From assembly GCF_034092415.1 (NCBI RefSeq), contig NZ_CP139304.1:1596001-1660000 (forward strand): 64,000 bases of DNA, written 5' to 3'. The notes beneath the pieces are model-generated. The model made no database searches, was not told the origin of the DNA, and saw only the letters and a program-made list of their open reading frames with translations. This stretch comes from Prochlorococcus sp. MIT 1341 (GTDB lineage Bacteria > Cyanobacteriota > Cyanobacteriia > PCC-6307 > Cyanobiaceae). Below, in pieces: positions 23,901-32,743 of the stretch (position 1 is the first letter of the stretch; every line of letters starts with the position of its first letter). A program made the translations under genes and the position numbers.

Positions 23901-24692
23901 ATTCCCATTAAAAACCTTGGCGCCTCTAAACATATTGTTCATATTTTCCACGCTTTCCACATCCCAGCTGTTTAGGCTTTGATTAAACTTATTAGCTTTC
24001 ATAAACATCTTTGCTGTAGTAGTTACACGACTGACATCCCAATCATTCAGGTCTTGATTAAATCTTACAGCACGTTCAAACATGCCATACATATTAGTTA
24101 CTTTGGCAACATTCCAATCTCCTATATCTCTATTAAACCTAAAAGCCCCTTTAAACATATAACTCATATTTTCGGCATTACTAGTATTCCATTGACTTAT
24201 ATCTGCATTGAAATACCTTTTACCTTTAAATAACCCTGAAAAGTTTTTGATATTACCTGTGTAAATATCTCCTTTAGTGGCATCCCCTGATGTGTCCCCA
24301 AATGTATACTGCTTATCGCCATTTCCGTCCCCAACATCTTTTGTTATTGTGTAATCGGTAGCGTTACTTGCTCCCGCTGAAATAGCATCAACTAATATTT
24401 GTCTATTAACTATTAGCTTTCCGTTGCAGTCTCCCGAACTTCCCAGTACTGCATTGTCCAGGCTTGTTACTTCTGTATTGCAAGGATTAGCAAACGCCTT
24501 GCTTGGTGATAAAAGTGCTATGACAAAACAACTTCTAAGTAGTTGTTTCCTTAATTCGACTAATAAGGATTGACTGGAGCATTGCAAAACCTTTTCTATT
24601 TGGGACTGAACAATATTCCCGGCAAATCTTTCATTGTCAATATCTACTTCAGTTATTGCAATGGCAATTATTGAGCCCCAATTCTTCTCCAA
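20949..24692 (-). CDS. Large surface protein: DUF285/BspA-type repeats, Ig-like domains and C-terminal beta-barrel (1247 aa)
   Basis: A signal-like segment (LRSCFVIALLSPSKAFA) lies about 50 residues in. Residues about 130-330 are tandem DUF285 repeats built on 'N-M-x-x-M-F-x-x-A...FNxxIxxWNTS'. Then come two Big_5-like Ig domains (SPSDGQVGVLTTAKLTLNFD; TAPTVKHYSPANEY), SdrD/carboxypeptidase-type beta domains, and a C-terminal autotransporter-like barrel ending in YQFHIDWYF, with a terminal Phe as expected for Bam recognition. It probably displays a repeat stalk on the outer membrane, for adhesion or defence. The function is inference. Confidence 0.8.
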   Translation of the reverse strand: MEKNWGSIIAIAITEVDIDNERFAGNIVQSQIEKVLQCSSQSLLVELRKQLLRSCFVIALLSPSKAFANPCNTEVTSLDNAVLGSSGDCNGKLIVNRQILVDAISAGASNATDYTITKDVGDGNGDKQYTFGDTSGDATKGDIYTGNIKNFSGLFKGKRYFNADISQWNTSNAENMSYMFKGAFRFNRDIGDWNVAKVTNMYGMFERAVRFNQDLNDWDVSRVTTTAKMFMKANKFNQSLNSWDVESVENMNNMFRGAKVFNGNISNWVTSSVKSFHQTFRGAKAFNQNIGSWNTGSASGFNQMFRAANAFDQDLTSWNVIKRRQKPKKFGPSLSKSKHPCWGSNGCAAGPILSSSSPSDGQVGVLTTAKLTLNFDRDVKPNRGYIALREKNRWENLRKDVARYRITSSRVTFSADKRSIEVDISNKLQANKEYWIYIKNDVIRSTSNDSYKGLVSRRDLNFTTKSIDTTAPTVKHYSPANEYTQLDKDNPILKLVFTEDVNFGTGDITLRNYADDSEVQTFDVASNTDVSISDDELTINLVNSDGESVVEADTRYYLEIDSGAIVDKASSPNAFTGISSKVTYNFTTIGTSSCGKIEGKTRGRGGLGYATTEVNIYKANEITPIATLQSDGTGKYEYYPTEAGTYKVEFVRPSSGSRFAKSVLAKSNGQVQTGRWVKNIIITTACEDVDGIDGLLIDPAGVIYNSSTRSPVSGATVKLLFNGELVNNDWLDSSGGENTQITGSDGSYSFIFKADYASDGTYTIEVEPPAAYSFESTEITSEGTTYTSALGGGVEEIQDQDEAPASGEITTYYLSFSFTFTNESSTTSNGVVNNHIPIDPHSDPTLKADVVGLAEAWTNAAIRFSKSSINAVNRRFDWIRRNQASEKKSHQGIKVSFVNPLIEKAVNGTSKGLKDMRVEDFSNWAKTNWSNERLVAQSDEVISDLKEGSIDIAIAEVRNKTGKLNLNPKAGKLIGNWSMWTDGQIIFGNSDGKSVSSNQESESTAFTLGIDKPYKENGLFGIAFTFGHDDVEVGSSGSRLESDNYSLSMYSANQPKNFLPIEAQLGVGKMQMDTRRIDNSITHKGNRDANMIFGSIAILGESLSEGNFQITPYGRVEAAHIKFKEFSESGSNLALTFKEQTLNRKMISFGIDLGYDIPFENWKFRPFGKVEYSHDFTDDSNVDMNYVGDSRNYRLTIEKAVSDYWNTALGIDFYTDNRFSASLSYEHEQAGTSFYTNSYQFHIDWYF

Positions 24693-25081
24693 AAGCTTTG
24701 CAGCCTTCTAAAATTAAAATGAAATCTAAGGATTCATGGTCTAACAGGTCCTTTCCCTTGGACACTTTTCGTAGTGCCATATTTTATGTGGGATTGGAGG
24801 GTTAATCGCTCTACACAAGTTTGAATAAAGTAGAGCTATATAAGTCAGTATGTTGATTAGGCTTATGTTCTTAGGCGTTAAAACTTCTATGACTAGAACT
24901 AAAGACAGAATTATTATTTTTGCCTGGAAAGCAGAAAAATCACTATCTGAATATGGTCAGAGTTAGGGTGTGCAGCTAACCCTTCTTGTACGGCATGGGA
25001 TATTGCTACTGATCTTTGTACGATAGAAAAATTGTATGGTATGAAAATCAAAAAATCCCTTAACCAATCCAGGAGTTAAAG
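24693..25081. other. Spacer upstream of the autotransporter gene
   Basis: Contains a short fragment of the composite repeat (ACACAAGTTTGAATAAAG near 24815) and a 25-codon ORF at about 24890 that I do not consider supported. No other signal seen. Confidence 0.4.
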
Positions 25082-25210
25082 ATGGCAAAACTCAGTCCTA
25101 CCAAGCCTGATAAAGATCAACCCTGGAGGGTATGGGCATTTGTGGTTGGCTTGAATTTAGTGGCATGGATTGGTTGGTATTTCATGCATGATGCACCATC
25201 TAAATGGTGA
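25082..25210 (+). CDS. 42-aa single-helix membrane protein
   Basis: MAKLSPTKPDKDQPWRVWAF then a helix and the tail FMHDAPSKW. AGGAG lies 7 nt upstream of the ATG, a stronger ribosome binding site than most genes here have. Function unknown. Confidence 0.6.
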   Translation: MAKLSPTKPDKDQPWRVWAFVVGLNLVAWIGWYFMHDAPSKW

Positions 25211-25217
25211 ATACCAA

Positions 25218-25310
25218 ATGCGTTGGCTTTTAAGAAAGAAAGCTTTGATTTGGAATGTAGGCGTTGGTGTATGTATTGCTCTTGGCTTGGCTCGCCATCT
25301 GATGAATTAA
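25218..25310 (+). CDS. 30-aa single-helix membrane peptide
   Basis: MRWLLRKKALIWNVGVGVCI then ALGLARHLMN. It starts 7 nt after the previous gene; the two may form an operon of tiny membrane proteins. Confidence 0.45.
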   Translation: MRWLLRKKALIWNVGVGVCIALGLARHLMN

Positions 25311-25369
25311 GGGATCAATTCAAGTTTGAGTAGAAATTCCTCATTAGCTCAGAACGGTTGCTATCCCTC

Positions 25370-25625
25370 AAAGGGGGGCATCGAAATACGTCCGCCTTCT
25401 TTATGCCCAAAAATGTTCTTACTTCATCCCCTGTTTCATCGAACGATTTTGGCTTTTCTTTTAGTTATCCAAGAGTCAGGGTATGAACTGCCAACACTAG
25501 AAAATCGAAAAGATTTCCAGGATGAATTAATCCAAGAGCTTGAAGAAGGGATTTTGCCAATCATAAAACAAAGTGTTACTAAAATCCTTTAGGGACAAGA
25601 AATGATCAAGAAGCAAATCGTCCTG
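25370..25625 (+). repeat. Duplicated block containing the 59-aa gene, copy A
   Basis: About 250 bp starting CAAAGGGGGGCATCGAAAT are almost identical to 29292-29550. Upstream (25320-25369) is a fragment of the composite repeat, so copy A begins at a repeat edge. Confidence 0.85.
25413..25592 (+). CDS. 'HPLFHRTI' family protein (59 aa), copy A
   Basis: MFLLHPLFHRTILAFLLVIQ, ESGYELPTLENRKDFQDELI, ending QELEEGILPIIKQSVTKIL. Start chosen at ATG 25413 by alignment with the 73-aa relative at 9.2 kb. It differs from the 29.34-kb copy by one visible substitution (LLV versus LLD). Function unknown. Confidence 0.65.
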   Translation: MFLLHPLFHRTILAFLLVIQESGYELPTLENRKDFQDELIQELEEGILPIIKQSVTKIL

Positions 25626-25659
25626 AGTTTTGAAGAGCACCTTTCCTAATCAAATAGAA

Positions 25660-25815
25660 ATCAAAAAATGTGCGAATGGATTTTTCTGATTCGTTGGAAC
25701 CCCTTTTAGCCACTTAAATGCACTTGTTCATTAGCCAGTAGTTGATTTCTGTCATATCAAGGGATTTGGGCGAAGATGGGTGATTTGGATAAACCCTCAA
25801 TTTCAGGGTTTTAGT
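25660..25815 (+). repeat. Composite intergenic repeat, 25.7-kb copy
   Basis: TTCTGATTCGTTGGAACC, TTCATTAGCCAGTAGTTGAT, TCTGTCATATCAAGGGATTT, GGGCGAAGATGGGTGATTTG and the hairpin end CCTCAATTTCAGGGTTTT. The remaining 25816-26219 is AT-rich and shows nothing I recognise. Confidence 0.8.
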
Positions 25816-26219
25816 TGCTAATGCATCTGCTAAATCTATATTTGTCTTGTAATTGATAAAAAGGATATTAGCACTTTAGTCGCTTCTATCTCTCTTGCAA
25901 TATGTAATGTGATGAGTGTGCTTCTAGTGCACTTTGAAATTCTTATTAATCATCTTTTTTGTTTTTCAGGTACGAAATATTTGATCAGGAGTAATACATT
26001 TACTATCGGCTACTAAAAATCTTATCGCAGATAACTCTTCTGTTCTTTGCCGTTCCTTCTATTAAGAAGGTAGTTAAAATCATATGTCGCCATTGTAAGC
26101 ATCCAAAGCAGTCGTTGATGCAGTTCGAGATTCGTAGGTATAGTTAATTTCTCTTTCAACCCATGCCTAAATTTAGAGATCTCATTGTATTATAGTAAAA
26201 ATATATGCTATTTTAAATT

Positions 26220-27119
26220 ATGCTAATACGTTTAATAAAAAGAATCAAGAATTCGGCAAGAAATAGATTTTTCAATGGCTTGAATAAAAAAAGTATACCA
26301 TCATCAATATATATGTTTTTCTACCGGCTAGAATCTAAAAGATTAGGAATAAAAAACTTAAAGATTGAAAGAAGGTCTGATTTATTTATATTATCTGAGG
26401 AAGAAGAAGCTAAGGTTGTTCAGTGGTCTTTCCCTAATAATTTAAGATTCTTAGGAGGTCGTTATAGCGATGGATTAACAGCTCGAGGCCATTACTTGGC
26501 TAAAGATTATCGTGTTGACACTATAAAATTGCAGTCAAGTGACATTATTATTGACTGTGGAGCAAACTTTGGAGACCTATGGTTATATTTAAATAGTCTT
26601 GAATTAAATCTTAAGTATTATGGTATTGAGCCAGGAATAGATGAATTTAAGGTCTTAAAAAATAATATTGAGATAAATAAAACCTCTACGCTTGTTGAGG
26701 CTAGCCTCTATAGCAATGCCTTAGGTGATAGTAATGGTAAAAAGACTTTTTACTACTCTCCAGAACGTGGGGATTCTTCATTGATAATGCCTTTAAATTA
26801 TATAAATACTTATGAAGTAGATGTTTTAACAATTGACAGTTTCGTTCAAGGAACAGGCTTAAGCAATCAAACCATTAAACTATTAAAGCTAGAGGCAGAA
26901 GGGTTTGAGCCTGAAATTCTTTATGGTTCAATTAATACATTGAAAAACATAGAGTATATAGCAGCCGATTTAAGTCCTGAGAGGGGTGTTAATGAAGATA
27001 ACACCATAGCAGAAGTAACAAGTTTTTTGACAAGGAATAATTTCGAGATGATCTTGTTTAATAATCATGTTCCTCCCTATAGGCTATCAGCCTTATATAA
27101 GAACAGACTATTTATTTAG
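26220..27119 (+). CDS. FkbM-family SAM-dependent methyltransferase (299 aa)
   Basis: FkbM enzymes O-methylate sugars or polyketides. The SAM site begins IIIDCGANFGDLWLYL (motif I, about residue 105), followed by the acidic YYGIEPG strand and IEINKTS; VDVLTIDSFV and KLLKLEAEGFEPEILYG are the characteristic FkbM motifs near the C-terminus. The first 70 residues are basic and variable. Isolated between repeat-rich spacers; likely surface glycan modification. Confidence 0.85.
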   Translation: MLIRLIKRIKNSARNRFFNGLNKKSIPSSIYMFFYRLESKRLGIKNLKIERRSDLFILSEEEEAKVVQWSFPNNLRFLGGRYSDGLTARGHYLAKDYRVDTIKLQSSDIIIDCGANFGDLWLYLNSLELNLKYYGIEPGIDEFKVLKNNIEINKTSTLVEASLYSNALGDSNGKKTFYYSPERGDSSLIMPLNYINTYEVDVLTIDSFVQGTGLSNQTIKLLKLEAEGFEPEILYGSINTLKNIEYIAADLSPERGVNEDNTIAEVTSFLTRNNFEMILFNNHVPPYRLSALYKNRLFI

Positions 27120-27485
27120 CTAATTATTTTAATGTCATCAGTAAATATTGTTTTGCAGATCCAGTATTATATAAAAGTTTTATATATAGATCTCGATAGC
27201 CCCTCTCCCTGAATTAAATAAAGTACTGGAGTTCTTGTTGCTAACTTTTATGCTCTCTTGTCGCTTTCAAACGGTAAAAAGTAAACAGTAAAAAGTAAAT
27301 AGAAATAGAAATAGGGCGTAAATGAACTGATTCGGTTAGTGTAAATCGGATATGGAGTTAAAAGTTAAAAGTTAAAAGTTAAAAGTTTAAATTTGAACAG
27401 GCCTATAACTGGGATCTTGGCCAATAGAACTTTTTTTGTTGTATGTATTGTCTCTTAAATAAAGAAAAGAATGTTTATGAGCCAA
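27120..27485. repeat. Spacer with short tandem repeats
   Basis: 27275-27315 has degenerate CGGTAAAAAGTAAA units and 27357-27388 has four units of AGTTAAA(A). The pattern is simple-sequence and AT-rich. No gene or clear promoter seen. Confidence 0.6.
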
Positions 27486-27650
27486 TTAATCAGCTCTTGA
27501 TACTCCCATTTCCCTTTTTCTTCTATCTTGTTTTATCTCTTCTTTGATTTGCTTGTAATAAGAAATTTCTTTTAGATCTCTTGAGCCAAGAACATAGCCC
27601 AGTGTTGCTGCTAAATAAATTTTGTGCTTTATATCTGCACTTAGAGACAT
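27486..27650 (-). CDS. 54-aa hydrophilic protein
   Basis: MSLSADIKHKIYLAATLGYV, LGSRDLKEISYYKQIKEEIK, ending KQDRRKREMGVSRAD. Mostly helical and basic at the C-terminus. Family not recognised; the coding look is good. Confidence 0.55.
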   Translation of the reverse strand: MSLSADIKHKIYLAATLGYVLGSRDLKEISYYKQIKEEIKQDRRKREMGVSRAD

Positions 27651-27776
27651 TGTTTATCCTAAAGATAGCTAATCATAATTTCCTCTATGTTAATCTTTAT
27701 CTTGTTTGTTGTTCCTTCTACTTTTTATATCCATTACTTTTAAGATCTTTTCAAACATTTTGGACATGCATAGTCC

Positions 27777-29069
27777 TCATGCTTTTACTTTTACTAACAA
27801 CCCATCACGAGGAGATGGACTGGGAATTTGTCGCAGAGTGAGGTCTTGATCAGGTATAACTTCAAGTCGTAATTTACGAAATAACCCAACCACCATCAGT
27901 CGGATCTCAAGTTCGGCTAACGCTTTACCAAGACATACACGTTCCCCTCCACCGAAAGGCATAAGGTTTAAAGAACATTCATTCTCTAGGTGACGTTGTG
28001 GTCGAAAGATATCTAGATCACCAATCCCATGACGGTTAGAAGCAATTAGAGCTATTTGTACTACACGATCATTAGGCACGACAATGTCATCTACGATCAC
28101 GGGTTTCTTGGTGCGGCGAAAAAAACCACCTACTGGTGGAGTGAATCGCATTACTTCTTTTAAGAGGGCATCTAGTTTTGGGGCATTTGCAGGGTCGTAG
28201 ACCATAGTTGCCTTCTCAGGACTTGGAGGCCAATCCAGTGCCTCTATCTCTTCACGAAGCCAGGGTTCCATTTGTGGATTGAGAAGTAATTCTCGCATTA
28301 GGCAGCTAAGAGCAGAAGCTGTGGTTTCATATCCAGCAAATAACAGTAGAAGTAGTTGTTCTCCCAAATCTTCATCTGCGAAAGGAATGCCTGCTTCATC
28401 TAGACCCCCTGCGAGTAAATCCAAGCCACCTTTGCCATTGATAGGTTGGCTAAGTATTTCTTGGAGTTTTTCTAGTAGACGTTTTCTTGCTTTGAGAGCT
28501 TTGGCAAAGGGACTGCCTGGAAGGGTGATGGGAATTGAGAAGAGAGCCTTGGTCCAGATCTCGAAATCAGAAAATAACTTGTCACGATCATTACCCTCCA
28601 GTCCAAGAACAGTTGTAGCTATAACGGAAAAAGCGAAACGTCGCATCTTTTCGGTTAAAGGGAGAGGAGCGTTTGCAGTTTTTAGTTCTTCCACGAGCTC
28701 ATCAATTAAGTTGATAATGCCAGGGCTATAGCGTTGAAGTGCTGAAGATGAGAATAATTGTGCTACTACCCTTCTCCTTGCTTTATGAGCTGCTCCATTG
28801 CGGTTTGCGAGTGAATGGCTACCTAAAAGTTGTTGAACACTCTGCGGCCACCAACCTTCAATCGCCTCTGGTTGAGATAACAAATCAGCAATAGCTTTGT
28901 CCCCCTGAATGAACACCATTGGCTGTCCAAGCATTGATGTTTCAAAGACATTCCCAAGACGGTCAAACCGCCTTTTGGCGAAGCTAGGGTCGCGGAAAAA
29001 TGCTAGAGCCTCAAAAATTCCAGATAGGGCACCAGTAGTTGGTAGAGGGCGCAATTTAGACATAGTCAT
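27777..29069 (-). CDS. Cytochrome P450, CYP120-like (430 aa)
   Basis: Heme-thiolate monooxygenase. The heme loop FGGGERVCLGKALAELE carries the axial cysteine, AGYETTASAL is the oxygen-activating I-helix, and the ExxR motif is present as LLKEVMR. Start chosen at the ATG at 29067-29069 with AGAGGA upstream; the frame extends to 29102. The sequence type LRPLPTTGAL is that of cyanobacterial CYP120, which hydroxylates retinoids in Synechocystis; the substrate here is unknown. Confidence 0.88.
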   Translation of the reverse strand: MTMSKLRPLPTTGALSGIFEALAFFRDPSFAKRRFDRLGNVFETSMLGQPMVFIQGDKAIADLLSQPEAIEGWWPQSVQQLLGSHSLANRNGAAHKARRRVVAQLFSSSALQRYSPGIINLIDELVEELKTANAPLPLTEKMRRFAFSVIATTVLGLEGNDRDKLFSDFEIWTKALFSIPITLPGSPFAKALKARKRLLEKLQEILSQPINGKGGLDLLAGGLDEAGIPFADEDLGEQLLLLLFAGYETTASALSCLMRELLLNPQMEPWLREEIEALDWPPSPEKATMVYDPANAPKLDALLKEVMRFTPPVGGFFRRTKKPVIVDDIVVPNDRVVQIALIASNRHGIGDLDIFRPQRHLENECSLNLMPFGGGERVCLGKALAELEIRLMVVGLFRKLRLEVIPDQDLTLRQIPSPSPRDGLLVKVKA

Positions 29070-29291
29070 CAAATGTTTTCCTCTGACTGATAAACGGTCC
29101 AAAAAGTTCGAGTGTTTTTCAAGAGAAAGCTCTTAGATCATTATCATAAATATGGATCTGGATTTGAGGATCGTTTTTTTATTAGCCAGTAAAGGTAAAA
29201 AGAGGTGTTTTTACTCTTGGTGCCTTGTGCTTAGTTGGCTAGAAATAAAATAGGAGTCTGAGCTCATTGGTGTAAAAATAAGAGCTTGACT

Positions 29292-29550
29292 CAAAGGGGG
29301 GCATCGAAATCCGTCCGCCTTCTTTATGCCCAAAAATGTTCTTACTTCATCCCCTGTTTCATCGAACGATTTTGGCTTTTCTTTTAGATATCCAAGAGTC
29401 AGGGTATGAACTGCCAACACTAGAAAATCGAAAAGATTTCCAGGATGAATTAATCCAAGAGCTTGAAGAAGGGATTTTGCCAATCATAAAACAAAGTGTT
29501 ACTAAAATCCTTTAGGGACAAGAAATGATCAAGAAGCAAATCGTCCTAAG
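29292..29550 (+). repeat. Duplicated block containing the 59-aa gene, copy B
   Basis: Almost identical to 25370-25625. Upstream, 29180-29291 instead matches 6118-6232 (GTGTTTTTACTCTTGG, TTGGCTAGAAAT, GGTGTAAAAA), so copy B is a hybrid of two other loci joined at the GGGGG hairpin. Confidence 0.85.
29336..29515 (+). CDS. 'HPLFHRTI' family protein (59 aa), copy B
   Basis: Same protein as at 25413-25592 with LLDIQ in place of LLVIQ. The near-perfect identity, including silent sites, implies a recent copy or gene conversion. Function unknown. Confidence 0.65.
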   Translation: MFLLHPLFHRTILAFLLDIQESGYELPTLENRKDFQDELIQELEEGILPIIKQSVTKIL

Positions 29551-29761
29551 TGTTGAATAGTGCTTGATTGAGTCTTCTATTGGGTTAGGATTTCTTCTAA
29601 TAGAGATGCAACTCTGCACAAATATTTGATAGATTCAATTTAGGAAAAACTAGGTTCTGCCTAGACCTTTCCATTTCAGAGATTGCATGTCAGGAGATGG
29701 TGAATAATCCACCATTATCTTAAAAAAATATGATCTAATTCTGTGAATTCATTTTTGAAAA

Positions 29762-30052
29762 ATGTCTACACCTAGCTTTATGAATGTAGTTCGCTACAAA
29801 CTCAAACCAGACTGCGTAGATAAATACTTTGAGAAGTTGGCTGAGTTCAACAGTGAAGGCCTTAGGGGGAAATACGTTGCAAAGACAGGCGTAAATGATT
29901 ATTGCTTTGTTGGACTCTGGGACAGTGAGGAGGCTATAGCGGCTGCAAGACCAAGAATGCTCGCTCATCTTGATGAGGTAAGAGGGTTTATGGAGGAGTT
30001 GTCACCAGATCTAGGGGTTACAGATCCAGTCTCTGGACCAATTGTTGCTTGA
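29762..30052 (+). CDS. Antibiotic-biosynthesis-monooxygenase-like (ABM) domain protein (96 aa)
   Basis: A dimeric alpha/beta ferredoxin-like fold. The pattern FMNVVRYKLKPDCVDKYFEK, then DYCFVGLWDSEEAIAAARPR fits the ABM/stress-responsive barrel superfamily. Catalytic activity is not established for most members. Confidence 0.6.
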   Translation: MSTPSFMNVVRYKLKPDCVDKYFEKLAEFNSEGLRGKYVAKTGVNDYCFVGLWDSEEAIAAARPRMLAHLDEVRGFMEELSPDLGVTDPVSGPIVA

Positions 30053-30223
30053 TGCATAGCTGACCCCGCAGGACATGCCCCCTGACAATCAATTCATAGA
30101 AAATTATCTGAGCCATATCTTGCTAGAGATATGGCAGCTAAGGAGCTTCTGAGAAATTCCCTTGCAACAAACTGGAGACTATTTTCATTACCCTACCCCA
30201 GGGGAAACCAGCAATCCAATTAA

Positions 30224-32083
30224 TTAGCGGCCTACTCTTAAAGCCTTCACAGCCTGACTATCCTCTTTAAGAGTTCCTATTTTCTCTTTTATTAAACTAC
30301 GCAAGGATTTATCTAGTTTATTTTCGCTAAGACCATTAGAACGAAGGGCCCTCATTTTGTGTTTAAAATATTCTAGAAATAATTTGGCTCCGTAAATATA
30401 CTCCCTAGCGGCAATATATTTAAACATTAGATATATTGGCAGAAATCTTCTTAGTCTAAAAGATAATCTAGGATAGAATACATATAATGTTCCAATTTTA
30501 CCAGCCTTGATTAGGCGGTGTAGAATCAACAATTGGTTTTTGTGGGTAGGTCCTAATAAGGGGAAAATTAGCTTTCCAATTAAAGACATTATCACACCTT
30601 TTCTTGGCAATTCTCCATTTATTTGGTTATAAGAACCCTCTAATACTTTCTTCTTATAGTGATTGAAGCCATATTTTTGCAAATAGTAATGATTGCATTC
30701 AATAGCTATAAGAAGACGCCAAGTCTCACATTCTAATTTCGGATAGTTAGTAAAGTTCAATGTTGTTAATGTATCAGAGGCATTTCTGTCAGAGATCTCA
30801 AGTAAATATTGTTCTTCCTCGGCTAAAGTTTGTCCAATCATTTTATGATGTCTAGCGTATTCATAAAGTGGAGTTCCTGGAAGAGCTTGAGCATAATTTA
30901 TACTTATTAGGGAAGGGTTTTGATCAGGGTGAATAGACATTCCATATTGAACAAAGCGTGATGTTTCTTTAATTGTCCTAGTTGTTTCTCCAGGCATTCC
31001 TAAGACTAACTGGATACTAGTATGCAATCCAGCTTCGATGGTCCATTTAATAGCATTATAATTATCTTCAATCCTAACTCTTTTCTCCATAACTTTTAGC
31101 ATATCTGAGCTGCCTGTTTCCATCCCATATGTAGCAGAAATGCATCCAGATCTTTTCATCATTTGAAGCTTATCTGGTGAGGCAGTCGTTACTCTTATGC
31201 CAGAAACCCTCCATAACAAATCATACTTTTTTATCATGGCGCAAAACCCCTCGAGCCATTCTTTATCAGTCCCAAAATTCTCATCTACAATATCTAAAAA
31301 CCCCATATTATATTTTTCTATAAGCTCTTCAATTCGCTTTGCTAAGATGTCAAAGGGAATATATCTCATGCCTTGTGTCCATCTATGGCAGAAAGTACAT
31401 CTACTTACGCAACCCTTAGAGGCAGCTAATTGCCCTAAAAGCTTATCTCTTCGATGTGGCTGATATGCTCGGGAATCTTCTCTTAACCAATAGGGCAGCT
31501 CCCCTGCTTTATTGAATGGAGAATAAAAAAACTGATTAATATCTGAAGCTTTCTCAAGATCATTCCAATTAACATCATAAACGTCTTCTTTAGGTATTTG
31601 TTCCTCATAGCCTGTATTGATCAATTCATTGTCGAGATACATTACAATGCCTCGAATGTGAACTAGCTCTCGAATATCCTTTGTTTTTATGTATTGCTTG
31701 AAAATATTACAGTTAGTTATTTCCCCTTCACCTGTGACACAGACATCTACTTCAGTTTTTTTTAGTATTATTTCTGCACTGGCCGCCATGTTCCCACCTA
31801 AAACAATTAACACATTCGGCAAAAAAGCCCTGACATCGTTAGAAATCCTTTTTGTATATTCATAAGCTGTTGACACCACAGCGCTAATAACAAAGATGTC
31901 TGGTTTTCTACTGATGATATTATTTAAAGCATCTTCATATGATGGCCTTTCAGCATCAATATTATAAAAGTCGAAGTTATTAATACCATTTTTTCTCATC
32001 GCCTGGAGGATAGATAGTACTCCTATTGGTGCAAAGTCTGTAGGCCTAGGTCGTATTGGTGTGGTGATGAAGAGTATGTTCAT
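30224..32083 (-). CDS. B12-binding-domain radical SAM protein (619 aa)
   Basis: An N-terminal cobalamin-binding Rossmann-like domain (residues 1-140; IVLGGNMAASAEI) precedes a radical SAM core with the cluster motif CVSRCTFC (Cys225, 229, 232), then GMETGSSDMLKVMEKRV and LVLGMPGETTRTI. The C-terminal 200 residues are basic and helical. Members methylate unactivated carbons or build natural products. Context gives no clear pathway; no other biosynthetic genes adjoin it. Confidence 0.85.
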   Translation of the reverse strand: MNILFITTPIRPRPTDFAPIGVLSILQAMRKNGINNFDFYNIDAERPSYEDALNNIISRKPDIFVISAVVSTAYEYTKRISNDVRAFLPNVLIVLGGNMAASAEIILKKTEVDVCVTGEGEITNCNIFKQYIKTKDIRELVHIRGIVMYLDNELINTGYEEQIPKEDVYDVNWNDLEKASDINQFFYSPFNKAGELPYWLREDSRAYQPHRRDKLLGQLAASKGCVSRCTFCHRWTQGMRYIPFDILAKRIEELIEKYNMGFLDIVDENFGTDKEWLEGFCAMIKKYDLLWRVSGIRVTTASPDKLQMMKRSGCISATYGMETGSSDMLKVMEKRVRIEDNYNAIKWTIEAGLHTSIQLVLGMPGETTRTIKETSRFVQYGMSIHPDQNPSLISINYAQALPGTPLYEYARHHKMIGQTLAEEEQYLLEISDRNASDTLTTLNFTNYPKLECETWRLLIAIECNHYYLQKYGFNHYKKKVLEGSYNQINGELPRKGVIMSLIGKLIFPLLGPTHKNQLLILHRLIKAGKIGTLYVFYPRLSFRLRRFLPIYLMFKYIAAREYIYGAKLFLEYFKHKMRALRSNGLSENKLDKSLRSLIKEKIGTLKEDSQAVKALRVGR

Positions 32084-32555
32084 TTCTTGAGCTTATAAAA
32101 GTTACCACTTGCTTATTGTTTGGGGGTACATCTACGCTTCCCCTAGTATTGGCAAGCTTGTTAGATAGTATAACCTATAGGATTGGGTTTACTCCAACAG
32201 CTATCTTGCCATGTCAAGTGATCTCAAGGAATTGAGGCATGTGAATCAGATGGCTACTTTTTATAAAACCTTTTGTTTAAAATTCAAGATCAGAAATAGG
32301 TTGAAATACTAAATCAGCTATTAATGGTTTAGCAGTTAAAATCATAGAAAGTTGGAAATCATTTTCTCAGACTGAAGTAATGGAGTTGATTTGTTAGCTC
32401 AAGTCAGATGTATCATTTAACAAGGAGGCACTTTTAGCTTTTCTGAAAAAAGTTCTAGTGACTCTTTGTAGAACTCAATGCTAAGAAGGCAAATTCCATG
32501 CTAGAAGCATTAAACATAGCCAGAAAGCACAAACCCCCTAACTTTTTTGAAACCC
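32084..32555. other. Spacer upstream of the three-gene membrane operon
   Basis: Holds one alternative-tail fragment of the composite repeat (32205-32265: TCTTGCCATGTCAAGTGATC, GAATTGAGGCATGTGAATC). Nothing else recognisable. Confidence 0.45.
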
Positions 32556-32741
32556 ATGCCAGAAGAAAAAGAACAAAAAGGCTTTCTCAAAAAGTTTGGC
32601 AAATGGGCACCAATCATTGGAGGAGCTTGGATCGCGTTGAACATTGTTCTTCCTTTAGCCCTATTACGTATACCTGCTGTTCAAAAATTCTTAGTATCCG
32701 TAGAGGACAAACTTCCTTTTGATGTCCCTGGGATTGGATAG
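32556..32741 (+). CDS. Small membrane protein (61 aa), first of three
   Basis: MPEEKEQKGFLKKFGKWAPI, one helix (IGGAWIALNIVLPLALL), then an amphipathic tail ending DKLPFDVPGIG. Start at ATG 32556 rather than the in-frame TTG at 32547. The stop is 2 nt before the next start. Confidence 0.6.
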   Translation: MPEEKEQKGFLKKFGKWAPIIGGAWIALNIVLPLALLRIPAVQKFLVSVEDKLPFDVPGIG

Positions 32742-32743
32742 CA

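Noticed and set aside
27355-27390. Tandem AGTTAAA units as a possible CRISPR or operator array
   Set aside because: Units are 8-9 bp with no spacers; a simple-sequence repeat. No CRISPR array or cas gene is present in the window.
29211-29483. 90-codon reverse ORF
   Set aside because: Antisense to the 59-aa 'HPLFHRTI' gene that has paralogues at two other loci.
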